Positions 1-8,765 of a stretch of DNA of 64,000 bases are shown here, piece after piece. The position numbers were made by a program, and so were the translations under genes. The DNA comes from Clostridium_F caseinilyticum (lineage in GTDB: Bacteria; Bacillota; Clostridia; Clostridiales; Clostridiaceae): assembly GCF_046127645.1 (NCBI RefSeq), contig NZ_CP175919.1. The stretch is one strand, 5' to 3'. The notes under the pieces are model-generated. The model was given only the letters and a program-made list of their open reading frames with translations, was not told the DNA's origin and made no database searches. Every line of letters starts with the position of its first letter. Positions within the stretch are counted from its first letter, which is position 1.

Positions 1-906
1 ATTAAGGGAAAAGATAAGTCTATGATTATTGATACAGGGTTTAATTGTGAAGATACAAAAAAACGTATGATGGAAATCTTTGAAGAATTAGATTTAAAGC
101 CTGAAAATACCATTCTTTTTCTCACACATCTTCATTCAGATCATACGGGACTAGCGGCATACTTTCAAGATATGGGTCTTACTATATATATAAGTAAAAT
201 AGATGGCGATTTATTAAATGGTAGTACAGAAAAATCCGGTCCTATGTGGAAAGGTACTATTCAAAGAGCAAAGTGGCAGGGATTAGAAGAGGAAGCATTA
301 GAGATTGAAGACAATCCTGGATATAAATTTAGACCAATGGATTATATAAATTTTAAACCTGCAATTCCCGGGGAATATATTAGAATTGGAGAATACAATT
401 TTGAAATTATAGATTTAAAGGGTCATACTCCAGGAATGGTTGGTCTTTATGAGAAAAAACATAAAACATTATTTTGTGGAGATCATATTTTGGCAAGGAT
501 TACTCCTAATATTACATTTTGGGGATTTGAATATGGTGATATGTTAGGAACATATCTTAAAAATTTAAAATGTGTTTATAATATGGATATTGATTATTTG
601 TTTTCATCTCACAGATTTTTAATAGAGGATCATCGCAGAAGGATCAATGAACTTTGCCTTCACCATAAAGAAAGATTAGATGAAATTAAAGAAGTACTAA
701 GAAAATTTGGTGCTTGTACCGTAAGAAAAGTAACAAAAGAACTTCATTGGAATATTAAAAGCAAAGGTTGGGATGATTTCCCTAAAAGTCAAAAATGGTT
801 TGCAGCAGGAGAGGCTCATGCACATTTGGAACATCTTAGAGCTTTAGGTGAAGTGACAATGGAAGACAAAAATGGGATTTTATATTATAAAATACACTTG
901 ACATAA
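1..906 (+). CDS. MBL-fold metallo-hydrolase, 5' end outside window
   Basis: This is a metallo-beta-lactamase-fold hydrolase; the substrate cannot be told. The open frame runs back to base 1 and codes IKGKDKS before the first ATG at 22. Family members have an N-terminal strand before the MIIDTG motif, so the true start lies upstream of the window. The metal-binding motif THLHSDHTG sits about 35 residues after the ATG. A second histidine motif, GHTPG, is near residue 135 and the bridging aspartate in FCGDH near residue 153. A late SSHRF supplies another histidine. The C-terminal 90 residues look like the winged-helix-like tail seen in many of these hydrolases. Zn or Fe use and hydrolase activity are inferred from the family. 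Confidence 0.85.
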   Translation: MKGKDKSMIIDTGFNCEDTKKRMMEIFEELDLKPENTILFLTHLHSDHTGLAAYFQDMGLTIYISKIDGDLLNGSTEKSGPMWKGTIQRAKWQGLEEEALEIEDNPGYKFRPMDYINFKPAIPGEYIRIGEYNFEIIDLKGHTPGMVGLYEKKHKTLFCGDHILARITPNITFWGFEYGDMLGTYLKNLKCVYNMDIDYLFSSHRFLIEDHRRRINELCLHHKERLDEIKEVLRKFGACTVRKVTKELHWNIKSKGWDDFPKSQKWFAAGEAHAHLEHLRALGEVTMEDKNGILYYKIHLT

Positions 907-956
907 TCAAATTCACATGATAAACTTTTAAAAAAAAGTTTTAGGAGGAAATAATT

Positions 957-1013
957 ATGGGAAAACTATTAGCATTAAAAATTAATGTAGTCTTTAATAG
1001 CCAGTTTAGATAG
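957..1013 (+). CDS. possible 18-residue leader peptide
   Basis: A strong ribosome binding site (aggagg) lies 8 bases before an ATG that opens an 18-codon frame, MGKLLALKINVVFNSQFR. The frame stops at the first base pairs of a long hairpin. Its position, ahead of structured RNA and two terminators and before an ABC uptake operon, fits a translated leader. It contains no run of one regulatory codon, so classical amino-acid attenuation is not evident. It could instead be the truncated start of a lost gene. Confidence 0.3.
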   Translation: MGKLLALKINVVFNSQFR

Positions 1014-1102
1014 GGTTTGTATCTTTAAAATTTAACATAGATACAAACCCCACAGTTCATGCATGTTAGTGCAATTGAATGGTTTGTATCTATGCTGGCT
1101 AA
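996..1102 (+). promoter_or_regulatory. structured leader with alternative pairings
   Basis: GGGTTTGTATCT (1013-1024) pairs perfectly with AGATACAAACCC (1039-1050). The same middle strand can pair instead, over 13 bases, with GGTTTGTATCTAT at 1081-1093. An outer helix TAGCCAG/CTGGCTA (about 999-1005 and 1095-1101) encloses the whole. Two mutually exclusive helices, followed by two terminators and a transporter operon, are what a cis-acting RNA switch would look like. No T-box core sequence or known riboswitch core was recognised. Confidence 0.4.
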
Positions 1103-1130
1103 GATAAGTTTTTCTATAATATATATAGAA

Positions 1131-1159
1131 AGCCACATAGATAATCTATGTGGCTTTTT
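1131..1159 (+). terminator. intrinsic terminator 1 of a tandem pair
   Basis: A perfect stem AGCCACATAGAT/ATCTATGTGGCT is followed by a T run. It lies between the structured leader and the ABC permease gene. Confidence 0.7.
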
Positions 1160-1191
1160 CGATTTTGGGATATTATTTATTTGTATTTTCT

Positions 1192-1222
1192 AAAAGCCAC
1201 ATGGGTAACATGTGGCTTTTTT
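1192..1222 (+). terminator. intrinsic terminator 2 of a tandem pair
   Basis: The stem AAAAGCCACATG/CATGTGGCTTTT with loop GGTAA is followed by T residues. It shares the AGCCACAT stem core with the hairpin 60 bases upstream and ends just before the ribosome binding site of the permease gene. Confidence 0.7.
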
Positions 1223-1249
1223 GTACCTAAAAATAGAGAGGAGAATTTT

Positions 1250-2143
1250 ATGGAAGTAGTATCAAGTATATTAATGCAAAGTTTAATTTTATCAATTATG
1301 GTGATGGGGGTATACATAAGTTATAAAATACTAGATTTCCCCGATATGTCTGCAGATGGAAGCTTTACATTAGGAGCTGCTATAGTTGCTGTATTATTAA
1401 CAAAAGGAGTGTCCCCAATTACTGCTAGCATAGTTGCTTTAATAGGAGGATTAGTGGCAGGATTACTTACAGGAATACTTAATGTAAAAATTAAAATATC
1501 AAATTTACTTTCTGGAATTTTAGTAATGGGAATATTGTACTCATTTAATTTAAGAATTATGGGAAAGGCCAACATTCCAATATTTAGTGAAAAAAATATA
1601 TTTTATGATTTTAATCCCCTGATGATTATGTTGTTTATTGTAATATTAATTAAAATTCTAATTGACTTATTTTTAAAAACAGGATTAGGTTATTTACTAA
1701 AAGGAGTTGGAGATAATTCTCAAATGATTAAGTCTTTGGGTATAGAAGTTGGAAAAATTAAAATACTAGGACTTATGCTATCTAATGGACTTATAGCTTT
1801 TTCAGGGGGAATTATGGCTCAATATCAAGGTTTTACTGATGCTTCTATGGGAATAGGAACTTTGATACTTGGAATAGCTTCAATAATTATTGGAACATCT
1901 ATAATTAAAAGAAAATCATTTATTAAGGAAACTAGCATGGTAATTATGGGGACAATTATTTACCAAGGAACAATATATTTAGCTATGACTTTAGGTCTTA
2001 CTACAGTGGATTTGAAGATGATAACATCACTAATTATTATAGTATTTTTGGCTCTTAGAGAAATTGATAACAGATATGAAGAAAAAAGTTGGAGGTGGAT
2101 TAAAAATGTTAGAAATTCAAAATTTATCAAAAAGCTTTCATAA
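1250..2143 (+). CDS. ABC transporter permease (TrpY-like)
   Basis: This is a membrane permease of an uptake ABC transporter, about 297 residues with roughly eight hydrophobic segments. I chose the ATG at 1250 because gagagga lies just before it. A longer frame from 1148 would begin inside the terminators. The MSADGSFTLGAA stretch near the N-terminus and the SNGLIAFSGGIMAQYQGF motif near residue 190 are typical of permeases paired with PF04392-type binding proteins. The gene is followed by an overlapping ATPase and a lipoprotein receptor. Systems of this layout include TrpXYZ for tryptophan, but the substrate is not shown by the sequence. Confidence 0.8.
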   Translation: MEVVSSILMQSLILSIMVMGVYISYKILDFPDMSADGSFTLGAAIVAVLLTKGVSPITASIVALIGGLVAGLLTGILNVKIKISNLLSGILVMGILYSFNLRIMGKANIPIFSEKNIFYDFNPLMIMLFIVILIKILIDLFLKTGLGYLLKGVGDNSQMIKSLGIEVGKIKILGLMLSNGLIAFSGGIMAQYQGFTDASMGIGTLILGIASIIIGTSIIKRKSFIKETSMVIMGTIIYQGTIYLAMTLGLTTVDLKMITSLIIIVFLALREIDNRYEEKSWRWIKNVRNSKFIKKLS

Positions 2144-2861
2144 CTCTTATATGGGTGAGAATAAATTATTTTATAACTTAAATTTGACTATTAATGAGGG
2201 AGATTTTGTAAGCATAATTGGAAGTAACGGCACGGGTAAGTCTACTTTGCTAAATATATTATCAGGAGTTGTTAAAGAAACTTCTGGAAATATTATTTTG
2301 AAAGGAGTGGATATAACTAAATTACCAGAACATAAAAGAACTAAAACTATAAGTAGGGTATTTCAAAATCCAGAGTTAGGTACATGTCCTTCTATGACAG
2401 TAAGAGAGAATTTATCTTTAGCCTTAAATAAAGGGAAACTTACTAATATTAAATATTGTCTTAGATATAAAGATGGTTATTTGGAATCATTATTAAATGA
2501 TATATCCCTGGATTTTAAAAAAATGTTAGATATAGAAGTTAAATATCTTTCTGGAGGTCAAAGACAAGTTTTATCATTGATAATGGCTAGTGTGAATAAT
2601 CCCAAAGTATTACTTTTAGATGAACATACTGCAGCATTAGACCCAAAAACATCCGGTGAAGTTATGGAGATTACTGAAAAAATTGTAACTCAAAAAAATA
2701 TAACTTCATTAATGGTAACTCATAATTTAAGAGATGCTATAAACTATGGAAATAGACTCATTATGTTACATAAAGGAAAAATCATATTGGATTTAAATGA
2801 GAAAGAAAAGAAAGATCTAAGGGTAGAAGATATATTAAAAAAATTTGAATATGCAGTTTAA
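2106..2861 (+). CDS. ABC transporter ATP-binding protein (TrpZ-like)
   Basis: This ATPase energises the uptake system. Walker A is GSNGTGKST near residue 39, the signature is LSGGQRQ near residue 155 and Walker B is VLLLDEH near residue 175. The aspartate-glutamate pair is followed by H-T-A rather than the usual P-T. The switch histidine is in MVTHNL. The start at 2106 has a ggaggtgg site and places the gene 38 bases inside the end of the permease gene, a sign of translational coupling. An in-frame ATG at 2064 lacks a good binding site. Confidence 0.88.
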   Translation: MLEIQNLSKSFHNSYMGENKLFYNLNLTINEGDFVSIIGSNGTGKSTLLNILSGVVKETSGNIILKGVDITKLPEHKRTKTISRVFQNPELGTCPSMTVRENLSLALNKGKLTNIKYCLRYKDGYLESLLNDISLDFKKMLDIEVKYLSGGQRQVLSLIMASVNNPKVLLLDEHTAALDPKTSGEVMEITEKIVTQKNITSLMVTHNLRDAINYGNRLIMLHKGKIILDLNEKEKKDLRVEDILKKFEYAV

Positions 2862-2891
2862 AAAATATAAATATTAAAGGAGATGTATATT

Positions 2892-3863
2892 ATGAAAAAG
2901 CTGATAACAGTAATATTATTAACGATTAGTATTTTAACTTTAACAGCCTGTGGAAAGACAACAAAAAAAGATAAGGTTTTGAATATAGGAATAAATCAAA
3001 TAGTAGAATATGTAGCATTAGATGATAATAGAAAGGGGTTTATGAAAGCTCTTGATGAATCTGGATATAAAGATGGAGATAATATAAAAATAGATTATAA
3101 AAATGCTCAAGGAGATATAGGAGTATCCCAAGCTATAGCTAAAAAATTCACTTCAGATAAAAAAGATTTGATTTTTGCCATAGGAACACCTGCTGCTCAG
3201 AGTGTATTTAACTCTACAAAGCAAACTCCTATAATAATTAGCGCTGTTACTGATCCAATAAAAGCGGGACTTGTTAATTCTCTAGAAAGACCAGGTAAAA
3301 ATGTGTCAGGAACTATAGATTATTTACCTGTAGAAAATCAGTTAAAATTATTAAAGAATCTGGTACCAAAAGCAAAGAAAATAGGATTTATATATAATAC
3401 AAGTGAAGTTAATTCAGGAGTACAATTAAATGAATTAAAAAAAGTTGCAAAGGGATATGAAATTATAGAAGCAGGGGTAACAAGTACTAATGAAATAAAT
3501 AATGCTATAACTAATTTAGTAAATAAAATAGATGCGTTATATGTACCAACAGACCAATTAGTAGTATCATCTATGCCTATAATAGCAAAACATACTCTAG
3601 ATGCTAAGATACCTATAATTGCAGCAGAAAAGGGAAGTGTAGAATCTGGAGCATTAGCAACAGTGGGAATTGATTACTATCAATTAGGTTATGAAACAGG
3701 AAAAATGGCAGCAGCAGTATTAAAAGGAGAAGATATTTCTAAAATGCCAATAAAAATGACAAGTAAAATAGAAATATATGTAAACAAAAATAGTTTAGAG
3801 AAATTAGGTATTGATAAAGGGAAGTTAGATAATTTAGGGAATATTAAGTATGTAGAAAAATAA
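2892..3863 (+). CDS. ABC transporter substrate-binding lipoprotein (TrpX-like)
   Basis: This is the extracellular receptor of the system, about 323 residues, of the ABC_sub_bind family (PF04392 type). A short signal peptide ends in the lipobox LTAC, so the mature protein should be lipid-anchored at Cys22. The motif FAIGTPAAQS and a following ITVTDP-like stretch are family features. The start at 2892 (MKKLITV) follows aaaggag at proper distance; the ATG at 2883 is too close to it. Related receptors bind tryptophan, tyrosine or other small molecules; the ligand here is unknown. Confidence 0.82.
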   Translation: MKKLITVILLTISILTLTACGKTTKKDKVLNIGINQIVEYVALDDNRKGFMKALDESGYKDGDNIKIDYKNAQGDIGVSQAIAKKFTSDKKDLIFAIGTPAAQSVFNSTKQTPIIISAVTDPIKAGLVNSLERPGKNVSGTIDYLPVENQLKLLKNLVPKAKKIGFIYNTSEVNSGVQLNELKKVAKGYEIIEAGVTSTNEINNAITNLVNKIDALYVPTDQLVVSSMPIIAKHTLDAKIPIIAAEKGSVESGALATVGIDYYQLGYETGKMAAAVLKGEDISKMPIKMTSKIEIYVNKNSLEKLGIDKGKLDNLGNIKYVEK

Positions 3864-3940
3864 AGGACAAGAATCTTTGAGGTATGTATATAAAAGAAAG
3901 AGAGAAGATACAAGATACTTTAGGATACTAAAAAAGAAAA

Positions 3941-4006
3941 GGGGCTGTCGCATTAAGGAATTTACATACAATATATTGTAGGATTTATTTTTAGTGCGAC
4001 AGTCCC
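3941..4006. repeat. short palindromic MITE-like element, copy 1
   Basis: The ends GGGGCTGTCGCATTAA and TTAGTGCGACAGTCCC are inverted repeats around an AT-rich core with ACAATATATTGTA. At 66 bases it is shorter than the copies at 42469 and 50316, which share ends and core. No transposase is present. The element may also act as a bidirectional terminator between the convergent genes ending at 3863 and 4093. Confidence 0.65.
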
Positions 4007-4092
4007 ATTTATTTAGGTTCAATTCTGTCAAAAAGTAAATTTAATTATTATTAAAAAATAGGAACTAAGTTTTCAAGAAAAAACAGTGAAAA

Positions 4093-5517
4093 TTATTTGA
4101 TTGTTGATGGATCTATATCTATTTCAAAAGGACCAACTGAAGAGAAAAATGCATTCATTTCATTTAATTGTAATTTGTTACCTATGATGTTTTTTCGCTT
4201 CATAATCGTCTTAATAGTATTATCATCATTAAATGGTTTAGTAGAATCACAACCATTTTCCCCCAAAGTAGAGCTGCTAAGCCACATAGTTGAAGTTCGC
4301 AATTTTGAATTTTTGTCATTTACATAATTGTAAACTAATTCTATACTACTATCTGATAAACGCTCAATACTAATAATTTTAAATTTAATTCCCTTATATT
4401 CACCTAATTTGTTCAATATGCTTTTACCTGATTTAGGAACATCTAATTCAAATTTAAAATCGTTATTTTTACTCCTGCCATCATTCTGAATGCGATAATT
4501 TACATTTAAAACAGTTAATTTAAATTTTTTACCAGTGAGTTTGCTTAAATCGAATAAAGATTCATTTTCTTGATCTAAATAATTAGTATTGTTATGTCCA
4601 TATACTGCGTTATTATATTCATCAGAAATAATAATCCTAGAAGATTCTGTAGGATTATTATTTATTAATTTTGTATTAATTGGTTCTTTAAAATCCTCTT
4701 GTTGTAAACTCCATTGTTTAGCTTCTTCAAAGGTTCCATAATTAAGTGTATCAATTGTTTTCCATTTAAAATCAGGTAATTTATCTGTAAAATAATAATC
4801 TACTTTTAAAATATTTTCCTCCTTTTTTAATGAAGTAATATTTAATGTAGTTATTCCATTAGTTGCAGTATATAAGATTTTTGTTTCAGGAGCTTCTTTA
4901 AAATTAGAATTTTTTAGTTTAAAAGTTGCCTTAGTAAGTTTTTTATCATTATCTATAATATTTAAAGTGTATTTATTAGCTTTTTTTACTTTACCATGGT
5001 ATTCTGCTCTGTATGAACCTATGTGATTATCTGGCATAAGAGCAAGATTGTCGCTTCTATTAAGCTCGTAGGAATTACCATGTTCGTCTTTAATAGTGTA
5101 ATAAGATGGTTTAAGTTCTTCTGGTTCAATAGTTAAAGTGACTATAATTTTATTGTTGTCTATATACATATTAGCTAAGGTTATATTATTTTTTTTAAGA
5201 CTATTTTTAAGAATTTTTGGCTTATCTGAAGAAACTTTTACTTCCCCGATACCAGATATTACAGTAAGTTTTTCTATCATATTAGCTAAAACATTTTTTG
5301 GAGATATAAGTAAAGAAATACTTATCAAAAGGATAACTGCTGCTGCAATAAAATTTCTCTTACTTTTATATTTCTTAGGTTTTACTTTATTAACAATATT
5401 TTTACAGATTTTTTTCTTTTCAATTTCATTAAATTCCACGTCGCTAAATTCATTTTCGTTTATAGTTATATCATTTAAAAGCATTAAAATATCATCTTCA
5501 TTTAAATTAAATTTCAT
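4093..5517 (-). CDS. DUF4179 membrane-anchored protein, probable anti-sigma factor
   Basis: This 474-residue protein has a cytoplasmic N-terminal stretch of about 55 residues, one membrane segment (about 57-75, AAVILLISISLLIS) and a long extracytoplasmic part. The sequence NVLANMIEKLTVISGIGEV right after the membrane segment is characteristic of DUF4179 proteins. These are normally encoded just after an ECF-type sigma factor. Here the ATG overlaps the sigma-factor stop by four bases (ATGA), and ggagg precedes it. Holding the sigma factor inactive until an envelope signal arrives is inferred from context. The signal and regulon are unknown. Confidence 0.75.
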   Translation of the reverse strand: MKFNLNEDDILMLLNDITINENEFSDVEFNEIEKKKICKNIVNKVKPKKYKSKRNFIAAAVILLISISLLISPKNVLANMIEKLTVISGIGEVKVSSDKPKILKNSLKKNNITLANMYIDNNKIIVTLTIEPEELKPSYYTIKDEHGNSYELNRSDNLALMPDNHIGSYRAEYHGKVKKANKYTLNIIDNDKKLTKATFKLKNSNFKEAPETKILYTATNGITTLNITSLKKEENILKVDYYFTDKLPDFKWKTIDTLNYGTFEEAKQWSLQQEDFKEPINTKLINNNPTESSRIIISDEYNNAVYGHNNTNYLDQENESLFDLSKLTGKKFKLTVLNVNYRIQNDGRSKNNDFKFELDVPKSGKSILNKLGEYKGIKFKIISIERLSDSSIELVYNYVNDKNSKLRTSTMWLSSSTLGENGCDSTKPFNDDNTIKTIMKRKNIIGNKLQLNEMNAFFSSVGPFEIDIDPSTIK

Positions 5518-6077
5518 TTTGATACCTCCACTTCACTTGAAATATTTAACTTTTTCATGAGTGAATTTTTAGTACGCCATAATCTATTATAAATTGCACC
5601 TTTTGATAAATTAAATTCTTTACACATGCTTTTGATATCTTCATCCAGAATGTATTTTCGTATAAAGAGTTCTCTATCCAACCCATGCTCACATTGTAAA
5701 AGTTCTATTAATTGTTCTTTTTTCTCTTTCAAAATATATTCATTTTCAACATCAATATTTGAAATTAATATTTGCTCTTCAATCTGAAGGCTGTCCACTT
5801 TAGATAAGCTTCTTTTGTAATCTATAGCCTTATATTTACTTACAGCTAAAAGCCAATTCTTAAATGAAGACTTTTTAGGATTATATAAGTGGCTTTTGTT
5901 CCATATTAGAAGATATATATCATTAACACACTCTTTTACGTTTTCATAGTTATCCTTTCCTAGTACATTTAGTACGATTTTAAAAACCAAGTTGCAGTAA
6001 GTATTAATTATAAATTCTAAGGCTTTAGGGTTATTGTTCTTAAGTTCTGATATAAAGTTTTTATCGTCAATTTTCAT
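5514..6077 (-). CDS. sigma-70 family (ECF-type) RNA polymerase sigma factor
   Basis: This 187-residue protein has region 2 near residues 20-90 (YCNLVFKIVLNVLGKDNYENV, then NDIYLLIWNKSHLYNPKKSSFKNWL) and region 4 with a helix-turn-helix near residues 140-178 (DIKSMCKEFNLSKGAIYNRLWR). Region 3 is missing, as expected for an ECF-like factor. Its ribosome site aaaggag precedes the ATG at 6077. It is co-transcribed and translationally coupled with the DUF4179 gene downstream, which probably encodes its inhibitor. Confidence 0.85.
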   Translation of the reverse strand: MKIDDKNFISELKNNNPKALEFIINTYCNLVFKIVLNVLGKDNYENVKECVNDIYLLIWNKSHLYNPKKSSFKNWLLAVSKYKAIDYKRSLSKVDSLQIEEQILISNIDVENEYILKEKKEQLIELLQCEHGLDRELFIRKYILDEDIKSMCKEFNLSKGAIYNRLWRTKNSLMKKLNISSEVEVSK

Positions 6078-6348
6078 TTTTAACTCCTTTCATTTTGTTC
6101 TATCACTAATTAATACGGATAATAGGGCTAGTATTTCACAATATTTATGCTTATATTTTAACATTTTTACTATAATAACTAATATGTTCATAATAATGAG
6201 AATTTTAAAGGATAGTTTTGACCATGCTATTTTGGAAAAGAGGATTTTTGTATTTTAAAAATTTATTTTAATAGTTTAATATTGAGTAGATAAGAAAAAG
6301 GAAGATTGATATAATGTATTTTTAGAACATTTATAAAGGAGTTATTAA

Positions 6349-7233
6349 ATGAAGTATTATTTAGCGCCAATGGAAGGAATTACAGGATACATATATAGAA
6401 ATTCTTATGAAAAATTTTTTAACAATATTGATAAGTATTTTACACCTTTTATTGTTCCAAATACAAGTAGAAGTCTTAAAACTAAGGAATTAAGAGATGT
6501 TTTGCCTGAGAATAATGAAGGAATTAATGTAGTTCCTCAAATACTTACTAATGATCCAGAAGGTTTTATTATCACTGCTAGAAAGTTACAACAATTAGGT
6601 TATAATGAAATTAATTTAAATCTAGGGTGTCCTGCTGGAACTGTTGTTTCAAAAAATAGGGGGTCAGGGTTCTTAGCTAAAAGAGAAGAACTTGATCTAT
6701 TTTTAAATGAAATATTTAAAATAAATGATATGAAAATTTCTATAAAAACTAGAATAGGAAAAGATAGTCCAGAAGATTTTTATGGAAATAAGCCTAATTT
6801 AGATGTATTTAGAGATGCTACAACTTTAAGTGTAAATCCTATATGTTATAATGGTGATATTTTTACTAGTAGTGATTATAATAAATTAATAAAAGATTTT
6901 CCAGAAGTAAAAACCGTAATGTTAGGAAGAGGAATATTAGGAAACCCAGGATTAATTAATGAGATAAAAAACCATATTACTATAGACAAAGATATATTAA
7001 AAGAGTTTCATGATGAAATTTTAAATAAATATATAGAGCTATATAATGAAGATAGAAATGCGCTATTTAGAATGAAAGAATTATGGGGATACATGATTTA
7101 CATATTTTCAGATAATAAAAAATATGCTAAGAAAATAAAGAAGGCAGAAAAGTTAAATTGTTATAATGCAGCTGTATCAAGTTTGTTTAGAGATCAGCAA
7201 ATTATAAAAGGAGCTGGATTATTAAGCAATTAA
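6349..7233 (+). CDS. tRNA-dihydrouridine synthase with apparent internal loss
   Basis: This FMN-dependent tRNA-dihydrouridine synthase would reduce uridine in tRNA. Visible family features are YYLAPMEGITGYIYRN at the start, the catalytic cysteine in NLGCPAG (about residue 91), IKTRIG, CYNGDIFT and MLGRGILGNPGLI. At 294 residues it is short. The sequence passes from KTRIGKDSPEDF directly to YGNKPNLDVF, so the stretch that normally holds the strand ending in an H-P-R motif (flavin and tRNA contacts) is absent, roughly 25-30 residues. The loss is in frame. The enzyme may be weakened or inactive. The start at 6349 has aaaggag. Confidence 0.8.
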   Translation: MKYYLAPMEGITGYIYRNSYEKFFNNIDKYFTPFIVPNTSRSLKTKELRDVLPENNEGINVVPQILTNDPEGFIITARKLQQLGYNEINLNLGCPAGTVVSKNRGSGFLAKREELDLFLNEIFKINDMKISIKTRIGKDSPEDFYGNKPNLDVFRDATTLSVNPICYNGDIFTSSDYNKLIKDFPEVKTVMLGRGILGNPGLINEIKNHITIDKDILKEFHDEILNKYIELYNEDRNALFRMKELWGYMIYIFSDNKKYAKKIKKAEKLNCYNAAVSSLFRDQQIIKGAGLLSN

Positions 7234-7355
7234 TGATAGATTCAATATTAATTCTGATAATGATGTTGAAAGAAAAATGGTACTTAACATTTCGTTATCA
7301 TTTTTATATATTATATAATATTAACATAACATATCTTTGGGAGGGTTATTTGTAG

Positions 7356-7820
7356 ATGAAAAACGTATTGACAGAAGAAAATATGAATAAATTAAAAGAA
7401 GAGTTAGAATTTAGAATGACTAAAAAAAGAGCTGAAATCGCAAAAGAAAAATTAGAAGCAGCTGCTCATGGTGATAGGTCAGAAAATGCAGAATATAAAG
7501 AGGCCTGTGCAAACTATAGAGAAAATGATAATAGAATCCAATATTTATTAACCATGATTTCAACTGCAAGTGTAATAGATGAGAAAAATCAAGATAAGTC
7601 AGTATTAGGAATCAATAGTAAAGCTAAAATTAAATTTGTGGAAGATGACTTTGAAACAAATGTATCACTAGTAACTACTATGGACGCACAGCCAGAAAAG
7701 ATGCTTATAAGTATAGAATCTGACTTAGGAAAAGCTTTAATGAGTAAAAAAGTTGGAGATGTAGCTGAAGTTGAGGCTCCTGGTGAAAAATATACAGTAG
7801 AGGTATTAGAAATTATATAA
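7356..7820 (+). CDS. greA: transcription elongation factor GreA
   Basis: GreA rescues backtracked RNA polymerase by stimulating transcript cleavage. At 154 residues it has the normal length. The N-terminal coiled coil contains the hallmark tip AAHGDRSENAEYKEA with the acidic residues that enter the polymerase channel. The C-terminal FKBP-like domain ends with SPLGKAL-type sequence (here SDLGKALMSKKVGDVAEVEAP). A gggaggg site precedes the ATG. It stands alone, with a strong inverted repeat downstream. Confidence 0.93.
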   Translation: MKNVLTEENMNKLKEELEFRMTKKRAEIAKEKLEAAAHGDRSENAEYKEACANYRENDNRIQYLLTMISTASVIDEKNQDKSVLGINSKAKIKFVEDDFETNVSLVTTMDAQPEKMLISIESDLGKALMSKKVGDVAEVEAPGEKYTVEVLEII

Positions 7821-7888
7821 TTATTTGTTAACTTATCAGTTTTACATTTTTTCTGATTTAGATAGTAAATAGCAATAATAAATAACAT

Positions 7889-7944
7889 AAAATAGAGGGA
7901 CTGTTCTTAGATTTAAATAAAATTAAGAACAGTCCCTCTATTTT
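7889..7944. terminator. long perfect inverted repeat, probable terminator
   Basis: A 21-base-pair perfect stem (AAAATAGAGGGACTGTTCTTA at 7889-7909 and its complement at 7924-7944) encloses a 14-base AT-rich loop and ends in T residues. It lies between greA and the next gene. The ends resemble transposon tips (GGGACTGTTC), so an element origin is possible. Confidence 0.6.
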
Positions 7945-7988
7945 AGAATAATATATAAAGTAGAAGTATTTTTTTAGAGGAGACAGTT

Positions 7989-8753
7989 ATGTTTTATTGT
8001 CCTTATTATTTTTTTAGAAAAAATGTGGGTAACAACAAAGTGTATATAATAGATAGAAAAAAAGGTGATGTAAATGGAGATAAAGTAGAAGACACTATAC
8101 TTTTGATAGGGAATAAACCTTCAGGTATAGACAGTCCTTTTGTAAGTAACATAAGGCTTGTAATAAAAGATGGAAGAACAGGTGAAGGCATTACAGTGCC
8201 TCTTAAAGAAAATTCAGGTTATAATCCAACTATATTTTTGGGAGACTTTACAGGCGATAAAATTAAAGATATATTAGTAAGCATAGACTCTGGAGGCAGT
8301 GGAGGATTTGCATTCTACTATATTTACTCTTTTGCAAACAATCAATTAAAATTAATTTTTGATTTTGAGAGATTTGGAGAAGAGTATACTTATGAGGTTA
8401 ATTACAAAGATAATTATAGGGTTGAAGTTATAAGTGAAAATTTGGAGATAAAATATATAATTGATATTACTTATAAAGGTGAGGAATATTTAAATGAAAT
8501 ATATGATTTAAATGGAAAACTTAAAGAACCTATCTCAGGATTTGTTGTTCCCTTGAGTAATTTGTATCCTATTGATTTTGAAAGAGATGGAACTTATGAA
8601 CTATATGTATTTCAGAGAATATCAGGTAGGTATAATGCAGATGGGCTAGGATATGTTCAAACTGCCCTTAATTGGGAAAAAGATAAATTCACTACATTCT
8701 TCCAGAATGTTGGCATTCAAGGGAAATATATAGGAGATAATCCAGTGATGTAA
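7989..8753 (+). CDS. VCBS/FG-GAP-like repeat protein of unknown function
   Basis: I do not recognise a specific function. The 254-residue protein has two Ca-binding-like motifs of the FG-GAP/VCBS type, DVNGDKVEDTILLIG near residue 27 and DFTGDKIKDILVSID near residue 84. A third, degenerate one, FERDGTYELYVF, is near residue 197. There is no convincing signal peptide; the N-terminus MFYCPYYFFRKN is unusual and carries two aromatic-rich turns. A gagg site lies just before the ATG. Spore- or envelope-associated roles are common for such proteins in clostridia, but nothing here proves one. Confidence 0.6.
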   Translation: MFYCPYYFFRKNVGNNKVYIIDRKKGDVNGDKVEDTILLIGNKPSGIDSPFVSNIRLVIKDGRTGEGITVPLKENSGYNPTIFLGDFTGDKIKDILVSIDSGGSGGFAFYYIYSFANNQLKLIFDFERFGEEYTYEVNYKDNYRVEVISENLEIKYIIDITYKGEEYLNEIYDLNGKLKEPISGFVVPLSNLYPIDFERDGTYELYVFQRISGRYNADGLGYVQTALNWEKDKFTTFFQNVGIQGKYIGDNPVM

Positions 8754-8765
8754 ACAAATTGAAAT

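Noticed and set aside
1148..1249. Longer start for the ABC permease
   Set aside because: The extra codons would come from terminator hairpins, while the ATG at 1250 has a good ribosome site.
901..1250. T-box leader for a tryptophan-type transporter
   Set aside because: The leader is structured and has terminators, but the conserved T-box sequence AGGGTGG is absent and the short leader frame has no tryptophan codons.
6034..6258. Forward reading frame opposite the sigma-factor start
   Set aside because: It overlaps the sigma gene and its ribosome site, has no binding site of its own and looks hydrophobic only because of AT-rich sequence.
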